The notes under the pieces were generated by a model that ran no database searches, was not told where the DNA came from, and saw only the letters and a program-made list of their open reading frames with translations. From the NCBI GenBank assembly GCA_017506865.1, contig JAFCMP010000555.1, forward strand, positions 496,001 through 560,000: a DNA stretch of 64,000 nucleotides. The letters are read 5' to 3'. A program made the translations under genes and the position numbers. Shown in pieces: positions 59,901-64,000 of the stretch (position 1 is the stretch's first letter; each line of letters starts with the position of its first letter). The stretch is from Tribonema minus (lineage: Eukaryota > Sar > Xanthophyceae > Tribonematales > Tribonemataceae).

Positions 59901-62900
59901 TGCCGCTCGCGCTGCCGTCGCCGCCGCAGAACTTCATCACGGGCGATGGCACGGTGACGTACATGCTCACCAACTTCTGGACGCCGCTCATGATAAAGGT
60001 GAGCCCCCCCCCCCCCCACCCCCCACCCCTTTCCCATTGCCGCTCCCTTTGCACTCATGAAGTTTTCAACGCTGAACCTTGTACAAGAAATGAATACTTC
60101 AGGTCAATGTGTGCATATACCTGGAAGCGTGCTGCGTTTGGCGCCGCTGCAAGCACATGCTTGAGCATGGACCTTACACCAGGCCCACTCATAACCCGCG
60201 CTGACGATATGCCTCGCTCAGGACGACAGCCTGAATGCGAAGATCGTCTTCGCACTGCACAAGCCCGTGGAGCGTGCGTGGTCGGAGTACCGCTGTGTAT
60301 ACGCCACCTTCAGATATTCCCATGTACGTATGCATGTGCTGCCTTTGCAGTTGTCGACCTCCATTCAAGCCCTGCAACAGCTCGTGCTGATGCTGTTTGG
60401 CCCTCTCAGGAGGACGGCCCGAACGCGAAGATCGTGTTTGCGCTGCGCAATCCCGTGGAGCACGCTTGGTCGGACCACCTCTTTGTGTACAATTGCATAT
60501 GCATAGTACAGTATGTGTGCATGCTGCCCTGGCGCTCTACCAGCTCGAGCTGGTGGTATCTGTGCTCCTCAGGAGGACAGCCTGAACGCAAAGATTGTGT
60601 TTGCGCTGCTCAATTCCGTGGAGCATGCGTGGTCGAACTACTGCTTCATGTACAGCTGCATTTATGCATAAACATGTATGCATGCTGCTTCTGCAGTCGC
60701 TGACCTCCATTCAAGCCTTCTAACACTTCGTGCTGACACTCTTTGGCCTCCTCAGGAGGACAGCCCGAACGCGAAGATCGTGTTTGCGCTGCGCAACCCC
60801 GTGGAACGGGCCTGGTCGGACTACCGCTTCATGTTCAACATCTACCAGGCGCGCGACCAGCCGTTCTCCGACGTCATCGAGCGCACGCTGAACCCCATGA
60901 ACAAGGTATGCAAGGACGTGGTACGGAAGGACGCGACGCGATGGCGCCTAGCTCCACTGGGTCATGTTGACACATCGGCGAACTCTTGTGCACTGTTGAA
61001 GTATCGTTCATACCTGTCTAGTAATTCGACTTCACAGACGTCGTCGAGCGCGCGCTGCTCCCCATGAACGAGGTAAGCGAGGACGCGACGCGATGGCGCT
61101 TGGCTCTACTGAGTTGTGTCAACATAGATCACATTGACGGACTCTGCAAGTGCTCAACACTTTGGTCAGTGCACTATTGAAGTATTACTCATAAATATCC
61201 GGTGATTTGACTTCACCGACGTCATCGAGCGCACGCTGCGCTGCATGACTGAGGTATGTCAGTACGCAGTGAAATGGCGCTTGGCTCCGTTGAGTCATGC
61301 GGACATCACTCACATTGGCGTACTCTCACTGCCGCGACACGTTAAATGGTCGGCCAGGCGCCTGCCGTTTCAGCAATGCTGCTACCCTGATATAATTGTC
61401 TGCGGCAATGGAGGTACGCTGCTTGCTGAATGATCTGGCTGAGGCCGTCTCTTGCGGGGACTGAGAGCGCAAAGCTCACCATCGTGCCAGGAATGGACAA
61501 CCAAGGGACCCAAGCAGACACAAGACTCTCGGCTAGTGCATGTGTTGCTAGAAGTGATCATTGAGAACGCAGGAGGCAAACATGAACAGCCACGTCAGTG
61601 CTCAACATGACCCAACCTCAACATGAGCTGAGCTGTGCGCTGTCAGGGACCAAAGCCGCCTTTCAAAGGGGATCGGGCAGTGCCGCATTGAGCCTGCGCC
61701 AACCTTTTCGTCTTGAAGGGCCCCTGCCGCCAATTCATTGTCCAAATTGCGAGGCAGTATCTAAGTAGGTCGCTTTTGTTCGACACTGGCATGGAAAATG
61801 GGGGCGCTTGGCCCCTGAAGCTTCATGCCCGATTTGAATGCCATGAAAGACGGCCTGAGCAGCACGTTCGCAAGGACCGTCGACGCCGCGGGCCAAAAAG
61901 TGAAAGTTGCAGTTCACAGCGCGTCAACATTGAGGTTGCGCTTCTGCCTCGAGGTTCCGTCGCAATCCTGCAGGTGCGACAGGCAGGTTCTTTTCAGTAT
62001 GACGGTGCTTTCCACGGCAGCCGGAGATGAGCAGAGGCCAGAGCTACATAATCAGATCTTCAGCATTACGGTGTTGCCGCGTGCTACTTCCGGAAGGCCC
62101 TTACGCGATTACTGCTAAATGTGATTTTTCCCTCAGCGGTCAGCGTCCTTTCTTGTTTCATGACTCAACGCCCCCCCCCCCCGCGCCAAATGCATCCGCG
62201 CAGTGCTTTGAGGGCGTTCCGGAGGGCGAGGAGGGCTATGCGGAGGGTATCAAGCGCTTCTACGACCCCAAGTGCACCATCGTCAAGTCCGCAGATCCGG
62301 GGTGGCTGGTAAGCTTGCACACGCCACTTGTGCAACTGGCCGTGAAAAAATTGAATTTACATTTTCGAAGCTGCAAGGGAAACGTACCGCAGGTGCATTG
62401 TGTGTTGGGTCTTGCTGTGTGATCGGCTGTGAACAACTTCCAAGTTGAATATTTCACAAAACCGCAATGGACAACTACCGCCGGTGCAGTGTTGGTTGGG
62501 TCTCGCTGTGTCATTGGCCCTGAGAAACTCCAAGTCGCACCTTCACGAATACCGCAATGGGCAACTACCGTAGGTGCACTTATTCATTGGGTCTCGCTTG
62601 GGTGCGCGCTGCGTGTACAAAGTGTGCTCAGGTGGTTTCCAGGAGCATGGGCGCCCCGATGTCGACCTGCACTCTCTGAGGTCTGTTGAAGTTGAAGTTG
62701 AAGTGCTGGAGGCGTTGCACGTCCATGTGTGCATGCTCTCGCCATCACCGGCAACAGCGCTCTGCTGAACATACATTCCACTTCACGCGCATGCCCGGCC
62801 CACTAGACTTGCAGGCGGAGGCTGTACTGCTATGCTACTGCAACTATTTGCTGCACCGGGCGCTGCAGCATCAAGGGCACCCCGCAGTTGCAGTATGCAT

Positions 62901-64000
62901 GCCACGCTCTTTTGCATAGACTTCAGTTTCTAGACATGTTGAACAATCGCCCGCACCACTCACAGTTCTCAGCTGACCACACGCTCTTTGTTGCGCTTTC
63001 GGCACGCTTCCCCCCTGGCAGATACGCAAGGGCCTGTATTACTGGCAGGTGCTGCACTGGCTGCGCGTGTTCGGCCCCGAAAATGTCATGTTCGTGGACT
63101 CTGAGGACCTGCGACTCCACGCGCAGGCCACCGTCCAGGTATGTATGTATACGCTTTCATTTTAAAAATACTTGTGCCCTGTACTAGGCAATTTGACGTT
63201 GTGATTGTATTATTTCATTAGAACCAGGAATGTATATTAGTTTTTGCCTACTGTTGTACGTTATAGACGTTACCATGAATACCTATATGTATCTTCATAA
63301 AATTTCGTCATTCAGATCGCGGGTAATTTTTGTAGATGTTGCCCAGACTTCACACAGCCTATTAGCCGCAAAGTCATGCAATAAAGGCTGGTGCTGTAAC
63401 TCATTTTCTTTGCCTTGAAGGTGGTATGCTCATGATCCTGTCCAGCAGTCCGTTCAGACGCTTTGAGCGCTGTCCAGAGCTGGACCGTTCATGTGCATGA
63501 AGCGCGCCTGCTGTCAGTGGCTGGCGTGCCGCGGTCATGCGCGCCATGTAGTGAGAATCACTCGCCAAGCGCGTTCATGTTCGCATGCTCCTGCCGTCCC
63601 AAACGCGGTCCCTGTGCTCTGCCTCCGCCGCTGCGCGCAAGCGCCCGGGCGGTTCGCAGGGCCTGCTGCGATGACGGTCATGCATAGTGTCAAAAAGCAC
63701 TTCCCCCCCGAAGCATACCCTGTGTACAACCCCTGCACTGCGAGTAATACGCAACAGAATGCCAAAACCTCTCCCCCTCCTACCTATGCATGCATTTGGC
63801 TTGACATCTGAACACTATCCCGCTGCTCCCTCTCCGCTGTCTCCACCGCGCGCGCGCGCACGCCATGGCAGGCGGTCTACAAGTTCCTGGGGCTGTGCCC
63901 CACGGACACTTCGCGCCTCAAGCCCGAGAACGTTACGCCCACGGGGCGCGTTCCCGAGGCCATGCGCATCGACGCCGCCACGTACGCGCGCCTGCAGGCG
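43304..64000 (+). CDS. Type II membrane glycosyltransferase-like / sulfotransferase fusion (3' end off window)
   Basis: Sixteen exons: 43304-43441, 44823-45380, 46243-46392, 47600-47713, 48131-48315, 51277-51463, 51919-52185, 52881-52934, 53523-53636, 56336-56382, 59122-59200, 59930-59998, 60756-60905, 62204-62308, 63022-63138 and 63872-64000 (open). Phases agree throughout and 821 residues are visible. A 46-residue basic tail precedes a membrane anchor (about 49-69), so a Golgi type II topology is likely. The first module has PHVYLTWPFAADDL and FLEIYKTGGIYGDLTLF, as in DXD-type sugar transferases, but only the first Asp of the motif is present. The second module has the PAPS 5' loop (PGAQKGASTFLFHAITWHPQ, Lys conserved), the 3'-phosphate site (KIVFALRNPVERAWSDYRF) and LYYWQVLHWLRVFGPENVMF, then AVYKFLGL. 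It probably makes sulfated glycans. Exon 5 uses a GC donor. Exon 7 may start at 51898. Confidence 0.82.
43442..44822 (+). other. Intron 1 of the fusion gene
   Basis: No coding exon, RNA or repeat array was recognised. A C tract lies near 44680-44706. Confidence 0.45.
45381..46242 (+). repeat. Intron 2 with copies of the 5' end of exon 3
   Basis: One clear copy (46085-46165) repeats the acceptor and codons for VRLVWGGAKKTVRLN; a weaker one lies near 45955-45990. The rest of the intron is unassigned. Confidence 0.8.
46393..47280 (+). other. Unassigned part of intron 3
   Basis: No exon or RNA was recognised; a short CCCTAA run lies near 47110. Confidence 0.4.
47285..47565 (+). repeat. ~55-bp tandem repeat mixed with CCCTAA
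   Basis: Five units carry CTTCAGACGCCT, TTGCTTCTC and ATCGCCTAA-type words joined by CCCTAA-like sequence. The array ends just before the acceptor of exon 4 (47600). Confidence 0.85.
47798..47862 (+). repeat. Copy of the 3' end of exon 4
   Basis: Repeats codons for KTGGIYGDLTLLHAAPLPE and the GTGAGCA donor, about 150 bp after the intact exon. Confidence 0.92.
48385..49010 (+). repeat. Five copies of the 3' end of exon 5
   Basis: Copies near 48385-48455, 48585-48630, 48690-48745, 48798-48870 and 48935-49005 repeat codons for APRHPVAACMLAAYDDPGSN and the donor region. Donors vary between GT (48453, 48867) and GC (48746). Confidence 0.92.
49070..49215 (+). repeat. Dispersed repeat, copy 5
   Basis: Same family and strand as the copies in the TOM70-like gene, here sense to the host gene. 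It shortly follows the exon 5 copy array. Confidence 0.85.
49376..49441. repeat. Head-to-head telomere-type arrays
   Basis: A TTAGGG run (about 49376-49411) meets a CCCTAA run (about 49413-49441) in opposite orientation, so the arms could pair. Confidence 0.9.
49560..49960 (+). repeat. 65-bp direct repeat
   Basis: Segments near 49580-49650 and 49875-49945 share GCATGCAACACGGGCTCAC, GCAGCGGTCG and CCTCGGCGGCATGCGCAGGA. Confidence 0.88.
50280..50640. repeat. Imperfect inverted repeat in intron 5
   Basis: GACCTCGCAGCA and a following AAGAGGCT word near 50288-50320 recur inverted near 50555-50590, on either side of a TTAGGG/CCCTAA stretch (50405-50460). Confidence 0.5.
50815..51120 (+). repeat. 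Two copies of the 5' end of exon 6
   Basis: Copies near 50820-50890 and 51060-51118 repeat the acceptor and codons for CLDADGADPEGYS. C tracts precede the units near 50950-50990 and 51238-51257. Confidence 0.88.
51540..51740 (+). repeat. Copies of the 3' end of exon 6
   Basis: A close copy (51540-51625) repeats codons for WRMCDASADDDVKG with the GTGAGC donor; a weaker one is near 51690-51740. Confidence 0.9.
52300..52362 (+). repeat. Copy of the 3' end of exon 7
   Basis: Repeats codons for AEAFSRLQLTRWAPEQ and the GTGCGC donor about 175 bp after the intact junction. Confidence 0.9.
53237..53408 (+). repeat. Duplicated intron-exon unit at the exon 9 acceptor
   Basis: A 184-bp unit (about 120 bp of intron plus the first ~55 bp of exon 9) is present twice: here, and at 53421-53585 where the intact exon begins. 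Both carry GGTCACGCAGTTGCAGACGT and the CTGGC-CAGGCGCAGT codons. Confidence 0.92.
53746..54841 (+). mobile_element. Non-autonomous hAT-type DNA transposon
   Basis: The ends are inverted repeats, TAGAGTTGCCGAAACCGTA at the left and its near-complement at the right (reverse complement TAGGGTTGCCAAAACCGTA). A perfect 8-bp duplication, TATGTTAC, flanks it at 53738-53745 and 54842-54849. The TAG-G start, ~19-bp inverted ends and 8-bp duplication are hAT features. Subterminal regions repeat TACGGT many times. The 1096 bp hold no transposase. It sits in intron 9 of the fusion gene between the intact exon 9 and the first of its downstream copies. Confidence 0.9.
54871..55840 (+). repeat. Six copies of the 3' end of exon 9 (PAPS loop)
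   Basis: Copies near 54871-54933, 55059-55121, 55232-55294, 55379-55441, 55597-55659 and 55773-55838 repeat codons for PGAQKGASTFLFHAITWHPQ with the CAG-GTGCG donor. Steps are about 188, 173, 147, 218 and 176 bp. The first five stay open and nearly synonymous; the sixth is decayed. Confidence 0.95.
56440..56540 (+). repeat. Copy of the end of exon 10
   Basis: CACGGCTTCAAAGGAG and TTGGCAGGTGACTCTTCTTG repeat the HGFKETG codons and donor about 120 bp after the intact exon at 56336-56382. Confidence 0.85.
57016..57463. mobile_element. 448-bp TA-flanked inverted-repeat element (MITE-like)
   Basis: The 25-bp ends match at 21 positions when inverted (CGGCGACGGCTACGACATAA against CAGCGAGGGCTACGATATAA). 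TA flanks both sides (57014-57015 and 57464-57465), as for Tc1/mariner-type insertions. The word TATAAGAGCG or its complement recurs about seven times inside. There is no coding capacity. Confidence 0.75.
57464..59121 (+). other. Unassigned part of intron 10
   Basis: No exon was recognised. AT-richer stretches near 57490-57620 and 58150-58340 share ACGCGTAC and TACGAGTT words and may be ends of another decayed element; the evidence is weak. Confidence 0.35.
59201..59929 (+). other. Intron 11 of the fusion gene
   Basis: No exon-end copies, RNA or repeats were recognised. Confidence 0.4.
60215..60650 (+). repeat. Three copies of the 5' end of exon 13
   Basis: Copies near 60220-60300, 60405-60485 and 60570-60650 repeat the acceptor and codons for EDSPNAKIVFALRNPVE and WSDY. 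They are about 165-190 bp apart; the intact exon is 60756-60905. Confidence 0.93.
61025..61260 (+). repeat. Two copies of the 3' end of exon 13
   Basis: Copies near 61030-61075 and 61208-61258 repeat codons for FSDVIERTLNPMNK and the GTA donor. Confidence 0.92.
61261..62203 (+). other. Remainder of intron 13
   Basis: No exon or repeat was recognised apart from a C tract at 62171-62182 near the exon 14 acceptor. Confidence 0.4.
62380..62600 (+). repeat. ~100-bp tandem repeat in intron 14
   Basis: Three units share ACCGCA-TGG, a GCAGTG/GCATTG word and TTGGGTCTCGCTGTG. No link to the flanking exons was seen. Confidence 0.7.
63139..63871 (+). other. Intron 15 of the fusion gene
   Basis: No exon, RNA or repeat was recognised. 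Confidence 0.4.

Overview
The window is nuclear DNA from a photosynthetic eukaryote with a complex plastid of the red lineage, most likely a unicellular alga. A haptophyte or related chromist fits, but no marker fixes the group. Reasons: many small exons with GT-AG introns; two nucleus-encoded plastid proteins (IspG of the MEP pathway and a ClpR-type Clp subunit) whose first exons encode a signal-peptide-like stretch ending in Ala-Phe, the signature used for secondary plastids; a TOM70-like mitochondrial import receptor; and TTAGGG/CCCTAA telomere-type repeats scattered through introns. There are no operons, ribosome binding sites or recognisable tRNA or rRNA genes.

Layout. (1) 1-3703, minus: 5' part of ispG, leaving the window at its left end. 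(2) 4824-11559, minus: complete clpR gene, five exons, 285 aa. (3) 11852-14797, plus: four-exon gene for a low-complexity protein with a UAP56-binding motif, probably an mRNA-export adaptor; it is divergent from clpR across 292 bp. (4) 16872-43092, minus: complete TOM70-like gene, 14 exons over 26.2 kb, 674 aa, every junction in phase. (5) 43304-64000, plus: at least 16 exons of a type II membrane protein with an N-terminal glycosyltransferase-like module and a C-terminal sulfotransferase module; it is divergent from the TOM70-like gene across 211 bp and leaves the window at its right end.

The main novelty is inside the introns. Nearly every intron of four of the five genes carries arrays of partial copies of its own flanking exon ends. 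Copies next to the donor hold the 3' end of the upstream exon plus a donor site. Copies next to the acceptor hold an acceptor plus the 5' end of the downstream exon. Unit length is often about 130-220 bp, commonly near 180. The working exon-intron junction is always the outermost copy, so introns appear to have grown inward from both ends by repeated duplication of their splice junctions. Several copies differ from the exon mainly at codon third positions. Telomere-type repeats and long C tracts (polypyrimidine tracts) sit among these units and in places form the splice signals.

Transposable elements sit inside these long introns: a 1.1-kb non-autonomous hAT element with a perfect 8-bp target duplication, a 448-bp TA-flanked inverted-repeat element, a 0.6-kb foldback, a LINE-like 3' fragment, and five same-strand copies of an unnamed ~160-bp dispersed repeat. 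All exon models were made by eye from frame, splice signals and family resemblance.
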